From Cinclus cinclus (taxonomy: Eukaryota; Chordata; Aves; Passeriformes; Cinclidae), in the NCBI RefSeq assembly GCF_963662255.1, contig NC_085048.1:95877729-95941728 (forward strand): a stretch of DNA of 64,000 bases, written 5' to 3'. Under the pieces are notes generated by a model that saw only the letters and a list, made by a program, of their open reading frames with translations, ran no database searches and was not told the origin of the DNA. Below, one piece after another: positions 1 through 13,275 of this stretch. Every line of letters begins with the position of its first letter. The stretch's first letter is position 1. The translations under genes were made by a program, and so were the position numbers.

Positions 1-828
1 TTGAAGTTAGACAAATGGAAATTTGGATTATTTATAGGAACAGATCCTATGTGAGACTGTTGAGTTAGGCAGGGGCCCAGTTTTGCAGGAAACAGCACGA
101 GTGTACAGACTTGAAACCTCCAAGAACAACAGCTGGAGGCTGCCTTAGCAATATAGAAAGTGGTGCATCGGTGATAAACCAGAGAATGGAGTTCATCATC
201 ACTGTCTTGCTCAACAAGCTGGGCATAGCTCTCCCCTGGATGTCATTCCATTATAGTTGCTGGAGGGACACTGGAAGGACATCAGAATAACAGGTGAAAG
301 CCTGTCTTCTACAAACCAGCTTCCATTTTGCTGCAGAAGGCTTTCCTTTGCACACTTGAGACCACCAGAGAGAAGATAAACCCTAACAACTAACAAAAGG
401 CCAGCCATCAGATTTACTGCCTAAACAGTGATCTCAGAATCACTGCAATTTTTGCATGACCTCTTAACTTCCCAACCCTTAACCTGAAAGCCCCGAAGTA
501 CCTGCACTGTCACATTCCCATCCTCTCCCAGGGAAATCAACCTGGATGGAAAGTGACAAGTATACACAAGTTCTATGAACTCCTAGGAATACTTCTGAAA
601 GCTGAGCTAAGGAGAATGAAAGACAAAATGTCCATGTTACTGAAAGTCGTAAGTGCTCTAGGAAGCCTCCCTGAAATTCTTGAGACACATAACAGCAACT
701 CTTTCTGTGCTCATCCTCACTGAAACTTCTAAATTTTCAGTGTCTTAATGTTCCCTCCATGCCATTTTCTTACCTCCAGCCCATCACGCTCATGGACGGT
801 TCTCCTTGTGGAGAAACCTGTAGTAATT

Positions 829-873
829 CCCCAGTAGTTAGAGTCACAGTAATGTCCCAGTAGTTAGATTCAC
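829..873. repeat. Short two-copy tandem repeat
   Basis: CCCAGTAGTTAGAGTCAC is followed about 25 bases later by CCCAGTAGTTAGATTCAC, with one difference. It is a local duplication without other features. Confidence 0.7.
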
Positions 874-3800
874 TCTCTTTCATGTCCAAGCCAATTTCTT
901 TCACAAGATTCATCAGCAGCTGGAGGCAGGTTATATCATGGCTTTTGACATTAGATTGTCAACAAATATTACATTTATTTCTCTCTCTCTTTTTTTACTA
1001 AACAGCTTCAGGGTTGGATTTGCTGGCTGGTGGCCAGCTGAGTCTCAGTCTCTCCGCAGAAATGTAACACTCCTTGCCTCAGTTGTCCCATATTCCCAAC
1101 TTGTTTGCTCTCTGATGGAAAACTTGACTTCCACAGCAAGACTTAGTAGCACCTACAGCTGCAATGCATCCAAGAAAAATATACTGGAAGGATCACAGGA
1201 GTCCTTATAGCCCTGACAAAACAAGGGTTCATCCCTTTTTCTTTAGAAGGAAAATAGTGCTGAGGCAGCTTCCATGTCCTAAGGTAATTGAACAAAGAGG
1301 TTTTCATTTCAAGTGGAAGATGGATAGAAGGAGGTTGGAGTCCCTCAGATGCAAGCTGTCAATATGAGAACACATTTCAATTGCATTTACAAGGAAATAA
1401 GATGTCTCTCAGCTTTTGGACATCCAGAAAAAAGATTATGATCCTTGCAGGAAGAGTGCAGGAAAATTTTCTGTTGATGAAATTTGCCTGGAAGTTGTTA
1501 AGAGATGTCGTCTACCAGGTTTACCAGAGATAGATAATGCCTGAAGTCAGTACTGCATTTCATACTCTGTTAAAAATCTGATTAATGACACTCATCTTTA
1601 TCTCCCTCAAAACTAGACTCTCCCACTCTTAATGCTTAAATAATTCTAAGAGGGGTCTTTTTTTTCCTCAAGCTTGGGGTGAATGGTACCATTTGCCAGG
1701 TACAATAATCTGTAAAAAGGGAAGGTTGGGCCTTGAATTATCTAAAAACTTCAGGGGTTTGTCAAGTTCAATGTACTGGTTTAAAAAGCCCACACCTGGT
1801 CTAACATGCTCTCAGTGATAAATTCTGTCTTTGGGAAGGTAGTCTTGATGAGTTGCTTTTGGAGTAATTTTCATTTTCAAAGTGTGCATAACACACCAGT
1901 GAGCATAAAATGTTGATGAGTTTTGGTTGATTTAGTTTAATTGAGACATTAGCTATATTACACACAAATGGATCTGGAATAGCTGCTAGAGCACTCAGTT
2001 TTCCAAATCATTACAGAAGGAGGAGGTTACAGTCAAATATTTTATGTTAATATGCTTAAGCACTTAAAATTATGGAAGCTTTTCATCAATAAGTGCAAAA
2101 TTATTGCAGCAATTCTGAGTATCAGCATGGTTTAAAGGCCTCTAATTAATTTTGCTTACATTTGAAATAATTAGAATAATTTCAGAATAATAAACTAGAT
2201 CAATCCCTGGGAAGACTCACATAAAGTGGATTACATCCCACCTGAAATAAGTTTTGGCTCTTTCTCTGTCACTTAGATAATCCATTAAAAATCCCCAAAA
2301 GGCTAACAATTGTATCTGAAAACACAAATTATAGTCTGCGTATGTTACTCTGTTATGTCCAAAGAAAAATGCCTACTGATTTGAATACGCAACAGATCAG
2401 GACTTATACTGTACACCTAAATTAGAAATTCGTCTGTCTCTGGGACAGAAACTTACCAAGTTCTCTCTTCCAGAATATAGTTCAAAATTCCTTCTGTTTC
2501 TGAGGAAGCACTTTTTCCACATTTCCTATTTTCACTTGTACTGTTCAAAGAGCGAAAGCGAGGATTTACATACAAGGTGCTAAATAATCTGCTGAATTCA
2601 AATCAGTTTCCACTGAGTAGATATATTTTTCCATTCACACTTAAGGTAAACACACTGGACCAGCCTTTCTTTTAACAAGCTGATATAATGTAAACAGGAT
2701 GAAGGAATAGGTAGCCCTGCAGATGGAAGAGCTCCAAGCATTTGGCAGTGAGGAGGTGAGTCCTGCCCATGGCACAGGTCAGAAAATGGAGGGCAACAGC
2801 AGTGACAGTGATGTCCAACACAGTGCAGGGAAGCAGCAGCAGAGAAAGCAGTAAGGGTTTTCTTGCCCACAGGCCCAAGCCAGGGCCACCCTGGGGTCTC
2901 AGGACTGCATTGATGGCCTCGAGTCTTGTATTTAGAAAGAAGGACAAAGGCAAATAGCTAAAAATAGCTGAAGCCTTTTTCCTCATTCCTGTTTTCTCGT
3001 GGTTACGTTTGCATGATGAACTTCAGTGAAGCCAACACACTGGGTAGGTTACCTGTACTTGTCCTGTGAGCTGCTGCTCTTTGATGCAGTTACTGTCTGA
3101 GCTCTTGCTGTAGTAATTTATCTGCAGCTGCCTTGGCTCAGCTTGGCCCTGTCACCGTTTCTCAGCTTGCATGGAGAGCCTTTGTTTTCCATCATATCCT
3201 CTCCCTGCAGGTCAACAGCAAAGTCCAAACAATTTGCTTTGCATGTCTCTCTGGGCCAGGCCTTCCATGGTGCTCAGGCAGCTCAAGGAGACCCTTCTTG
3301 CTCTGCCCAAACTACCAGTTTCTATTAGCTCTGCCCATAATATTCCAATACTTCTTGGGCTCACATTCTTTGTGCTCACACTGCTGTTAGTGTTTCTCAT
3401 GGAGTCTGACCCAAATGCTGAAGGGAAAATGATCACTGACTCCTACAGGCATTGAATCAAGTTTTTCCTTTACTGAAAGAAATGCAGTCTTGCAGAGAGG
3501 GTTGAATCTTAAAAGCTGGGTGGAGCATGATTGGTTGGGCTGTTTGGGTTCCTGAAGGGTAAATAAAAGCATATGAAATATCAATGAAGCATACGAAACC
3601 AGCCCAAGAAAGGGCTAGCTTGAGTAGCTCCTGTCTATTTAATTTTGAAAATGTACTTAGGCAACCTTTTATTTACAGTTAATCCTATGGAGCAGCCATT
3701 GAGACACAGCTGAAAGTTAAGAGCAACACCTCTACCTGAAGAAATACCTAATGAAACCACAGAGCTGGGTTATTCTGCAGAAGAAATGGAGAGACATTGA

Positions 3801-4773
3801 AAACAGATTTCTGTTTTAGCTGGAGGACCCAAAGGTAAATAGAGGAGGCCAGGAGGTGCCAGTCAGGGTGCCACATGGAGAAGGGGAAGCCATGCCTAGT
3901 GGAGAAGCAGCCCCACAAGCACAGCAGAGGGGCAGTGGTAGCAGCCCCAGCCCTGCTGCTCAAAGTTCTTTGCCCAGGCAGTGAAGCAGAAGCTTCACCT
4001 CAAGAACAAATGTACAAATATTTCTGCAGGGGTGAAAGGTGCCCAGCTGAAAAAGTTCAAGTTTGGGGCACTGCTACTCCTAATACTTTCGCTCTTCCCC
4101 CTGGGGGACCGGCTCCCAGAGGCAATGGGATGCACCACTGACCTTCCAGGACTTATGAAATGCAAACAGCTTTATTTACTTCCTGACCCTTGGCTCAAAA
4201 CATCTGCAGCTTTATAAATGAAAAGCACCCACTGTGATTTAGCAATTTCTGCCTCTGCTTCATTTTGCCAGAAGGTAGAGGCCACGCTGTGATATGCCCA
4301 CGGGTGTTGGGGTGGCACTGAGTACTATCAGTTGGGCTCCCCAGGTAGCTGGCACCACTGCTTTTCATCTTGCATCTTATCTAGCAGGACAAAGCCTGCC
4401 TGGTAAGGTAAAGGGCCACAGCTGGAGATTTTAGTCAAACTGAGAAAACAGATTGAAAATGGAGCATTCTTCCTCAGAAACATCTTGAGTTACTGTTCCA
4501 GACAAGAACTCTTCCAGACAAGTTGAGTTGGCAGTCTCAACCTCTCTGGTCCCTCCAGTATAGGATAGAAAAGCTGTTGCTGCTGCTCTTTGTGATCAAG
4601 TTTTGCCAGATCAACCCTGGACTATGAACATAGGTGCTAAGTTTTTTGAGGAGAGCTCTTGGCAAAGCTTTTAATCCCACTTCTTCCTGAAGAAACTCTG
4701 AAAATTTGTTGGAAGCCATTGATTCCAGTCAATTTGGTGGGGTAATGCTGGAAACCGCATAGTGGTTGCTGAA

Positions 4774-4885
4774 GGATTCAGCAAAATAAAGTGCTGGGAA
4801 GGAGAGGACTTTTGCAAATATTTGAAACTGAGTCCATGCAAATGTTCATTTGTCAACCTAATCTTCATGGATTCAGCAAAATAAA
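4774..4885. repeat. 17-bp exact direct repeat, 95-bp period
   Basis: GGATTCAGCAAAATAAA occurs at 4774-4790 and again at 4869-4885, enclosing 78 bases of unique sequence. The length would suit a retroposition target duplication, but the enclosed piece has no poly(A) or recognisable family. A chance or slippage duplication is equally possible. Confidence 0.7.
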
Positions 4886-5042
4886 AAGGGATTCTCCAGT
4901 ATCTGTCTCATCTGACAAACTTAAAGCACTAGGAACAGCAGTTTACAAGGTAAGAGATGAAGATGGTAGGGAATGTCCCAATTTTGTTTCTCAAGTTATT
5001 CTCAGCAAATCTTGATGCAGTATTTCTTAACAGAAGAAATAC

Positions 5043-5059
5043 TAAAAAAAAAAAAAAAA
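5043..5059 (+). repeat. Poly(A) run
   Basis: A run of about 17 A. No retroposed gene or SINE is recognisable upstream of it. Confidence 0.8.
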
Positions 5060-6324
5060 GTTTTGATTATTTCTGACTACTTTAAGCCCAGCTAGTGGAA
5101 ATACAGTGTCATCATAGTGTGGTTTTTTGTTACTTGACCCATATCTTGCTGTACAAAAAATTTATATTTTCCTGTGCCATCTGCTGAATGCTGACAAGAT
5201 AGGTGTCAGCATCATGCCAGTACCTACAAATTCATTCCACATTGAAGCGGCTGAAAACAACTAATATTTGTGTTTCTACATCGATTTTAATGCTTTGGAA
5301 AATTCTACACTGCTCTGCTCCCAAGTGACAAAAGCACCAGGAGGGTTATGACTTTACAGAACTGTATTGTAACATTTTATCCAGCCTAAACTTTAGACTT
5401 AAAATGCCCCTATGAGGCCTTTTAATCTCCACCTTTGTCTTTTTTTGACTCAAATTCTTAGTTACGATGGCTTTGCCTTTCTTGGTTTGGAAATGATGAC
5501 ATCTAACTTGTCTCCTCTGCATTTTTTTTTGGTACTCTTCTATTATAACCCCTATTTCAAGAGAGATGACATCATCTGCCATGAAACTGTAAGTTGTCTG
5601 AAAAACAGCACCTGATGCACCCTCACCAGAGCCAGGTTTGAAGGAAGGCTGCCTGAGAAGTCCAGACGTGCAGCCTGTGGTAGGAGCAGCTTCTGCAGAG
5701 GAGAATTATCCCTTATCACCATGACTCCACAGACAGACTCTGGTTGGTTTCCAACTCCATCTGACACTTCACCACACAGTAACTCTTCTCTAGTTGGCTT
5801 GTCCTGTCTCTCCAGTCTCTACACCCTGAGGCACTGCCTTGAGGGAGATGAGCTGGTTTGTCCCAGCCCCGGGAAGCCAAAGGCCCCAGGCCCTAGCGGT
5901 GTGCTCAGCAAAACCCAGAAAAAGGCCACCAAGTGGCTAATCCAGGAGCTGCACCAGCAGCAAAGGCCATTCCCATAAAATACATCACTCATATTTCCTG
6001 GTGAGTGCAAGGAGCAGGTTTGGGGTTTTCCTATCCATCCTACATTACATGGAGATGTAATGACAACACTGCAGCTGGCAAAGCTGCACAGCTGTCCTAC
6101 AGGAGTCACACACCATCCTTCCTGTCTCTGTGGTGAGTGGATACGATTTTATGGTACACTGGAAATGACACAGTCCAGTGCTCAGTGACTTCTGAATGTT
6201 CAACAATGGCCTTGATCAGGGGCTCTGGGATTTGCCAGAAAAAGAGCTGTCCAGGAAGCATTTCCCTTTCCACTCCTTCCCTCCCTTTGTTCCCCTTAAC
6301 CCTTCTTCGTGCTTTTGCCCCCAT

Positions 6325-6380
6325 CTTTCCTTCTTTCCTTTCTTCTTTCCTTCTTTCCCTCCTCTTTCTGTCCCTCCTTC
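6325..6380 (+). repeat. Pyrimidine-rich TTCC/TTTC simple repeat
   Basis: An imperfect CTTCC/TTTCC tract. The open frames crossing it are low-complexity artefacts. Confidence 0.85.
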
Positions 6381-9300
6381 TGGAGAACAGTTCATGCTAT
6401 TGTTTATCACCATATAATACTGCTGGCCATCAGGAAACTTTGGAAACCAAGGAAAATAGAGACCTTGTGACAAAACTCAAGTGAGCAGTGGCTTCAAGGG
6501 CACTCAGCTCTTGGCAGCACAAGCACCATGGTGAGCTCAGCATCTGGCAGGATGGACCCTGAATTAGGATGACAAGAGGACAAGGAAGCACAGAAGAACA
6601 TTAGGAAAAGATGAAGAAAGATACATTGCTTTCTGGAATGAGATGGGCAATGCAACCCTGTAGGCATTTGTTTAGAATTCTATGTTGCACCATGATCCAT
6701 ATTCAAAAGTTTGATGTGTTTTCTCAGAACATCTGGACTAAACTGGACTGCAGACTTCTGAAAAAGTCCTAGTTGTGAAGGCAGCAGAGTTAAAAGTTTC
6801 TGTATTATCAATTTTTTGTCCCATCTGCCATTTGTTCTTTCTCTTTTTAGCTCTTCTTTCTCTGGCGGTGAGGATTGGTCGGTTCATATGATGGTTAGAA
6901 TCAATTTGACAATTGGCAGACACTAATGAAGGTTTTGGGTTCATTGCTGTGTATGTTTGAGTAGCTATTCTTTATGATTAAATCTTTCTTCCATGAGTCA
7001 ACTTATCCTTGTTTCAGACTTCACAAGAACTGTTTTACAGCAAAATGCCTCCCATCACTGTAAGTCCTTCTATAAAGGCACACAGGAGGCTGGGATAATT
7101 TGTATGCTGTTTCCACTCTTTATAGATTCCAATGGGAGATTACATCCTATTTATAGAAATCAATTGAATAGTTCAAATAAACTACAAAGAGTAATAAGAG
7201 GTGCTGACAACTGACCTCTTTCGACACATGTTTAGAGTGATCAGCTGTCCATAAACTATGCAGCATAGCTTGGCTGAACCAAAAATTATGTTGCTAACAT
7301 AGGAACTATTTCAGCATGTCAGAAATGCATTTACTTTACAACAAGATCAAAATAGATCACAACATTAGACAGAGTTCCTCTCTTTGGCTAAATCTGGTGG
7401 ATGTAAAACAGCTTTGAGAAGATGCTTCTGTGAGAAATAAGAAATGTGGGTCACATCCTTTCAGATGTGGGTTTTACACTGCCTACATGACTGCTTGTGT
7501 TTGCAGAAGAGGTAGCCACTACCATCAACTATTTTATAATGTTAATCTACTATTTAACTTTTTTTTTTTTTCACTATAAGAAGGAAGGATTTCATTTTGG
7601 GTTGAGTAAAGTATGCTCCACAAACCAGAGCAACATTTTACAGTTTTTCTCGTGAATGCAAATATAACCCATGTATCCCTACTATGGATGAGTTCAAACC
7701 AATTTCAGTACAACTCTGATTTATTTGGCTCAGCTACCCAACTCAAAATTTATTCAAATTAGCCTATGAGTCAGAAGCTCATAAACATAAGTGAAAAGCA
7801 CAAGTATATAACATGCAAGAGTCTCTCTGCCCAAGAGTTTACTCTCCAAGTTGGGTGTCAGAAAGGTTCTTATCTCTATGAATATTTAAGTAAGTCTATG
7901 CAGGAACTGGGAAGCCAGCCTGGACTATGAGTATTCTAAATCAGCCAGAAGAGCCAGAAGCTCTTCTTTCCTTGCTGCTCAAATTTCCAACTTCCACTTA
8001 CTGCAGCAAAGCTACTCTGGTTCTGGTGGTTCAAGGCTCTCAGAAGGGCTGATTCCCTTAGTGTGCACAAGGTAGCTCTTCAGAAGCCATTAGACATATT
8101 AGCTCAGCACTGGGATTATAGTCAAACAGAGGCTCTGTGTCCAGACAGAACCTCTAAAGCAGGAACAAGTTAATCTTTTCAAGGTCTAGGAGCACTCCTC
8201 TGCCATCACCTACCAAGTGCATCTGCTGTGGCACTGGCTGTTTTAACTGCAGCTTGGGATCTGAGGGCTAGACTTGATTCAGCACTAAAGAAGAATCTTC
8301 CCTGAATAAGCAGAGTGGGTGTTGAGTTTATAAGAAGTGTCACAGTGGCTGTCTGAGACAAGAAATTACTTTAAGAGGTGGAACATTCTAATGGGTTTTT
8401 AATATAGCTGCATTGGACAGAAAAAGTAAATGAATCTCAAGTTGTTATGGAACTTCCTGTATGTTGCAGTTGCAATAAACAGGGGTGTGAAAAGCTATGA
8501 GAAAGGCACAGGAGACAGAAATGCAGATTAGGGAGGAAAGCAGAGGTGGGTGAGAAGTGATCTAAGTTCTGGCATTGTGTGCAGTACAGTGGGTATTGCT
8601 CATCTCCATGAACAGCATAGCACTTTGCTACCCCCTCCCTCCCTCCCTGGAGGGGGCTGCTTCGAGGCACTTCTCACTGGGGGGGCAGGATTATCATCTT
8701 TCCCGTGCAGATGGGAAAACCAAGGCAGGGAAAGGTCAAGACTAACATTTAAAACATTTTCAGTGGCTTGATTTCTGCATGTCTGAAAGGAAACCAGTCT
8801 TGTTTCCATGACTTTCATGAACCTCACAACCTTCGTGAACCTCATGACTATCACAAGTGTGGACTACTGTCTGCTCAGCACATATAAAAACAAGGTCCAA
8901 GCTGTCTCAGATTCAGCATTTGAGATGAGTACACAGGACATGCTTGTCTCTTAAATGCTACTGTAGCTCATACAGAAAGTTGCCACAATTCATGTTTCCT
9001 TTACTAATACAGTGAAGGAATCTTCTTTTAAAATAATCTATCTGATTTGGATGTTACTTATCACAGCTTTTGTATTCACATATATACAAATATATTGGAA
9101 TACATATATTGAAATACAAGCTGTCCACAAATAACATGGAAGTATCTATGGACTTGCATTTGCTTTTTCCTGACATTTGTATGAGTAAACTCATCTGACT
9201 TCACAGGGTACATGAGGAAGGTGCATCTTCCCTACATGCCAAGAAGAACTGTAATTTTTTCTTTTGGATAGGGGTATTGCAGCTCCCCTGACAGCACTAC

Positions 9301-11025
9301 ACCCACCCTCTGTCTTACTGAGTTTTATGCTGCCTTCAGTGAGAGTACAGATGCTGGAGTTGAGCTGCTTGGTGACTGTCAGACAACATGTCCACAGAGT
9401 CATGGCATTCTTTTAGCAAGGATTTTCAAGCAGGAAAAGCACCTGACTGAACCAAAAGGAAACCAAACTGATTTCTTGACACAGGTCTCAATTTTGTCAG
9501 GGCCACTTTGCAGTTGGAAATGTCAGGGAATTCAGACTGCATCAGTGAGCACCAATCCAAATTCTTGTGCCACACCTCCCTTTGCTCAGGTGTTCACTTT
9601 GGCTCTGCCACAGTGCATTCTCTTTTCTGCTATTTTCCCAGTTTCCATGTATCAGGCCCACACTGTTTCTATTTGTGTAAATATCCAGTTTCTCATATGG
9701 CTTTAGGAAAAAGCCAATACACCTCCACAGATACCACCAACATTTTGGAAAACCTGTAGCTTGCAATCAAATTAATTTTTTGTTATTTTTATTTATTTGC
9801 AATGTTCTCTCCTCTGCAGCTATCTACTGAATAATGACTTTTGGACAGGGTAATTTCACCTAGACAATGTCAGATCTCTGTGATGTTCTTTCATTTATCT
9901 CTCCTTGTCTATTCTATGTCATTTTGTGAGCTGCTAAATACCAGCTATACGTATATATACATGTAATGATCTCCAAGCTCTAACAGGATCTAGGAAACAA
10001 ACACAGAGAGGAACAGATAATACATTTTATCCCACCCCAACAATCAGCTCTGGCTCTCTGTGAAAGCTGCAGCGTGACTGTGTTTCACTAAGACAGTTTT
10101 GGACCAAGAATGAATGTCTGCCATACCACCTGCAAAATTTTGTTGCCCTAGAAACATGTATTATTGTTGTGTGGAAACATCTGTGAGATGTATGGGAATG
10201 CCAAGGTGATTTGGATGAAATATGGCAATGGAATGGCAATAAAGGTGTGCTTAACTGTACTTTCAAAAAGTTACAGATGAGAAGTATTATTCATCAGCAA
10301 AGTACATTTAAAATAATTCACTTCTGAAGCTTGTCTTAAGCAATTGATGCTTGTCCAATGTGGAAAAAAAGGAGGGAAGTTGTAAAGAAGATGAGGATGT
10401 ACTAGTTACTGTTATTTCCTTAATTTAGATCTCTGCTTGAATGCCTTTGATACATAAAATAAATACTTCGTTTTTTTCTTCAACTTACAGTTTCATAAGA
10501 GGAAAAAAAAGCCTCAAGGTTCTGAAAAGCCACAGTTTAACTGTGATTTAACTGTAGATTTACCTTTAGCCTGCTTTATTTGATCAATAGAAAATCCCTG
10601 TATAAACTCTCTTATTTAATTTATTTTAATATGTAATAAACTCTTCAGTTACTGAATAATTGAGAATGAAACTAGCTTGATCCAGTTTAACGAGGTCCAT
10701 CCAAAACCTAATTTAGGGCTTGATTAAATGGTGGGAATGTAAAGATAAATAAACCAAATGCCAGTAAAAACTATTTTAGGAATTGCCACTCCTGTTGAAA
10801 GGTAAGGAGTTTAAAACAAACTCATTTAATTTACTTTAAAAGTCACTAAGGTAAACTATTCTAAGTGCTTCTATGCATAAAAACTTGCAGAGCTATGACA
10901 ATTGACTCTGGAAAACGGCTGCTTAACATGAGTACATGAGTGAAGCATAGAAACAGAAAACAACTAAACCCTGCACCTTTAATAAACAAAAATGAAAATA
11001 AAACACTTTTCCTCTTGCCCCTTAG

Positions 11026-11265
11026 GGGAGTGAAAAATACAATTTTGCCTACATTTTCAATTTTCTTGCCACTGGTGCTACAGTTGTAGCCCTAGCAGTG
11101 GGAACACTGGCCGTGATAAAATTGTGCCAGCAGAAACAAGCTGGGTTCAATCTGAGTCCTGATGAGCGAGGTGGAGTCCAGCAAATAACGTGGCTTCAAA
11201 TCAATCGTTCTTGTAGTGTCAGGAGTTTCGCAGTACGAGTCTTTTCACAAGTGCATTCTCCATAG
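11026..11265 (+). other. Candidate orphan exon or gene remnant with a membrane-like segment
   Basis: A strong-looking acceptor (pyrimidine tract ending CCCCTTAG at 11025) is followed by an open phase-0 frame of 79 codons ending in TAG at 11263-11265. The other two entry phases hit stops early, and an in-frame TAG just before the acceptor means the frame opens only by splicing. The peptide has polar residues, then a hydrophobic stretch including TGATVVALAVGTLAVIK, then a charged stop-transfer-like tail (LCQQKQ, later SPDERGG). That is the layout of a single-pass membrane exon. CpG dinucleotides are clearly more frequent here and down to about 11.53 kb than in the flanks. I do not recognise a family and see no partner exons. 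It may be a real exon, a decayed gene, part of an inserted element, or chance. Confidence 0.3.
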
Positions 11266-13244
11266 GGAACTATATGAGCAGAGAACGTATTTTGCAGGGA
11301 TCTGATGACACTAAAATTTCCCTGAAAGACTTGTCCCAGAGAGTCCCGGGGCTGGAGCTGCAGATGTGTGACCTCATCCCACTCCCAAGGAGAGGGATGT
11401 AAGCGGCAGAGCTCTGTCCCCTAGTGGGCACAGCGAGACACTCTTTCACAGCTTGTGCATGGGGAATCTCCTTCCAGTGAAACCGGGAAGGATTTATTCG
11501 AATACGAATGTATAATTCACATTCCTTACTCATGTCCCTCTCACCATGGCCACCAACAAGCCCAAATCAATTATACAGTTCATCTGAGTAGTTATGAGGA
11601 ACTGAATGAGGAACTTTTATTCTCCTTTTAGGTTTTTTTTTTTCTTTTCCATGTGAATTTTTAAAAGATGTTAGACATTTGCTTTCCTTTTTCTCAGGAC
11701 AGACCTCATCTCAGTTAAAGTCAGGGTCTTCAAAGAGAGCAGAGCAGTGTGAACTCACAGTTTTCCAAGTCACATGAAGAGGTCTGCTGATTGCTCGAGT
11801 CTGCGATTGCCTGAAGGATTTGTCCCAAGATCTGAAATGCCAAAAAGATACCAACAACCTTAAAAGCATAATGCTGCTTGTCAGATTGGTGCATTTGTCT
11901 CCTAAAGGGAAATTTCATGCTTTAGCAGTACTGTGCAAAACTTGTACACAAGGAGGTAGGAGAAGCTGTCTGAGAAAGACAGTAGTCCACACAACACCAC
12001 GACAGCAGAAGCTCTGCTCCCAGGCAGGCACTGGGCACTCCCACTGGGGCTCCTGCTTGATGGGCCTGCCAAGGACCTGTGCCTAAAAGCAAGATTTTGG
12101 TGGCATTCCATTGGCTTGGATGCATCACTGACTGCTTTGTGACTGCACACTTTACCAGTTTTAATTCATGTTCCCTTCCTACCATTATGGCCTTGTCCAT
12201 TTTGAGAAAACCTCATATGTAGCTCAGCTGTATATCCTTTAGAAAGAAACCACCTACACAGCTTCTGTGATGCTGTAGACCTGGAAGGAATGGACCATGA
12301 GGTAATAACGGGTCTGTGCAATACCGTAGGGGATTTGCACTGAGTGAACATTCGCGACACATCTCGTGAGTATCCCCTTAGCATGAAGTTGAGCTTCCAA
12401 GGGTCAGACCCATGGCCTACAGTCTGGGGGACATTGGATCTGTACTTAGCTCTGTTCTAGACAAAAGGATATACCACAATCTTCAGTACTGGGGCTTAAA
12501 TCTGAACTGTCTGGTTACATCTGAGGCATCAGGGATACACCAATGTGGGAACACTCTTTAAAAAGCCACAGAGTGTGAAGCTAGTACAGGATTCCTGCCC
12601 ACAGGTGGCAGTCCGTCATGAGCCCTAGCTGCTTGCTAGACCCTCTCATTAATGAGATCTTTAGTTATGAGAAAAATGTTTGCTTTGGTATTCAGTAATG
12701 ACCTTTCCTTGAGGGACTGCAAATCTATGAAGTGTAATCAACTGAGCGAGACTCCTGGAAAATACTGTCTATTCCAGAACAAAAACTCCAGTGCCCTGGG
12801 CCTGACCCTATTCATGTCTTCTGTGCAAGCACAAGAGCTTCTAATGTTATTTTGACAGATGGTGTCATGTCTGTTTCCATTCAAAAGCCAAGGGAGCATC
12901 TCCGTTTGGATTTGTGTCAGTAGCCCTATTTCCGGGTATTATTTACATCTCCTGAAATAAAACAGTCACAATTCCTTGGATATATTTGGAGAACTGCCAC
13001 AGTTTATGACCAAAACCTCCCAGAGATTTTCCACCATAAACATCTCAGTACCAAAATGGGATACATTAGGGCAATCCCAGAGAATGTCCCCATGTAATTC
13101 AGATCAACCACCAGCCTGGTGAGAGACACTGACCTCCCAAATCCTGAAGCTGTGATGCAGTTGGGCATGTGATCTCCCTGGCAATGAGCACACTCTGCAT
13201 TATCTGTGAGAGATCCTTTAAGGAAACGACTGCAAAGATCTGTT

Positions 13245-13275
13245 AAAAAAAAGAAAGAAAGAAAGAAAGAAAGAG
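13245..13275 (+). repeat. (GAAA)n microsatellite
   Basis: An A run continuing into about six GAAA units. It is likely length-polymorphic. Confidence 0.9.

Noticed and set aside
938..1210. 90-codon frame with a hydrophobic start and two possible N-glycosylation sites
   Set aside because: It looks vaguely like a signal peptide plus ectodomain, but there are no partner exons, the composition is ordinary and I recognise no family.
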